Below are positions 63,872 to 64,000 of a stretch of DNA of 64,000 nt, piece after piece. A model generated the notes under the pieces. The model searched no databases. It had not been told where the DNA came from and worked only from the letters and a program-made list of their open reading frames with translations. Origin of the DNA: Maioricimonas rarisocia (lineage in GTDB: Bacteria > Planctomycetota > Planctomycetia > Planctomycetales > Planctomycetaceae); contig NZ_CP036275.1 of the NCBI RefSeq assembly GCF_007747795.1, forward strand, positions 5,448,001 to 5,512,000, written 5' to 3'. The position numbers and the translations under genes were made by a program. The first letter of the stretch is position 1. Each line of letters starts with the position of its first letter.

Positions 63872-64000
63872 TCAACGTTCGACGTGAAATTCCGCTTCGA
63901 ACAGACGGGCGAGTCCGTCGACAATCGATTCGGCACCTTCGCCGCTCGCTTCGAGCACCAGCAGCGAACCTTGCTCGGCCTGAAGCTGGAGCAGGTCGAA
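63872..64000 (-). CDS. ptsH: HPr phosphocarrier, C-terminal part (runs off the window)
   Basis: Only the last 42 residues are inside the window; the frame is open to the edge. The sequence (DLLQLQAEQGSLLVLEASG, then AESIVDGLARLFEAEF) matches the second half of HPr, including the strand that follows the regulatory Ser helix and the final alpha helix. The active His lies outside the window. Stop TGA at 63872-63874. The position directly before ptsI is the usual gene order. Confidence 0.85.
   Translation of the reverse strand, partial: FDLLQLQAEQGSLLVLEASGEGAESIVDGLARLFEAEFHVER

Overview
The window reads as a chromosomal segment of a GC-rich planctomycete (Planctomycetota, probably Planctomycetaceae in the broad sense). 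This is inferred from many lipoprotein and membrane genes of planctomycete-only type, a GlmL-linked membrane operon, weak or absent Shine-Dalgarno sites on some genes, loosely packed genes on both strands, and a family of short palindromic intergenic repeats. No taxon name can be proven from the sequence alone.

Layout. 0.3-4.6 kb: a LarA-like protein, an ECF sigma factor, a PspA/IM30 protein and a DksA/TraR zinc-finger protein, then a repeat-filled gap. 4.6-11.6 kb: an M14 peptidase-like lipoprotein with altered catalytic residues, a conserved hypothetical protein, a secreted transglutaminase, a GNAT acetyltransferase, a receiver-like protein and TrkA. 11.7-13.6 kb: an intact IS4-type element with 15-bp ends and a 13-bp target duplication, sitting in a 115-bp tandem repeat. 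13.6-22.8 kb: a lipoprotein, IspG, a three-gene ABC-exporter operon ending in a clear terminator, repeats, and dihydrolipoamide dehydrogenase. 23.2-30.4 kb: seven co-directional genes built around a GlmL-like ASKHA ATPase and four membrane proteins of unknown role. 30.5-36.8 kb: DNA polymerase I, a CBS protein, an HPF-cold-shock fusion, AMMECR1 and MEMO1 homologues, and a host-attachment-family protein. 37-43.5 kb: a trypsin-like protease, a CxxCH lipoprotein, a sugar isomerase-like protein, a stand-alone relic of the SecA second motor domain, a PhyH dioxygenase, a lipoprotein, a cupin and a small protein. 43.8-48.6 kb: PyrE, Pgi, a tandem ClpP pair and a coiled-coil lipoprotein. 48.6-53.9 kb: five parS-like palindromes, four of them tied to an intergenic repeat module, close to parB. 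54-64 kb: a coiled-coil membrane protein, a rhomboid protease, tRNA-Glu, an FG-GAP protein, an SRPBCC-epimerase fusion, L21, RNase G/E, PTS enzyme I and the C-terminal end of HPr.

How it fits together. Core metabolism (IspG, Lpd, PyrE, Pgi, PTS), proteolysis (two ClpPs, rhomboid, trypsin-like protease), envelope functions (ABC exporter, PspA, many lipoproteins) and chromosome maintenance (PolA, ParB/parS) are interleaved. The points most worth following up are the GlmL-centred membrane operon, the parS-like sites riding on intergenic repeats next to parB, the SecA-NBD2-like orphan protein, and two enzyme-family members (M14 and LarA types) that lack key catalytic residues.
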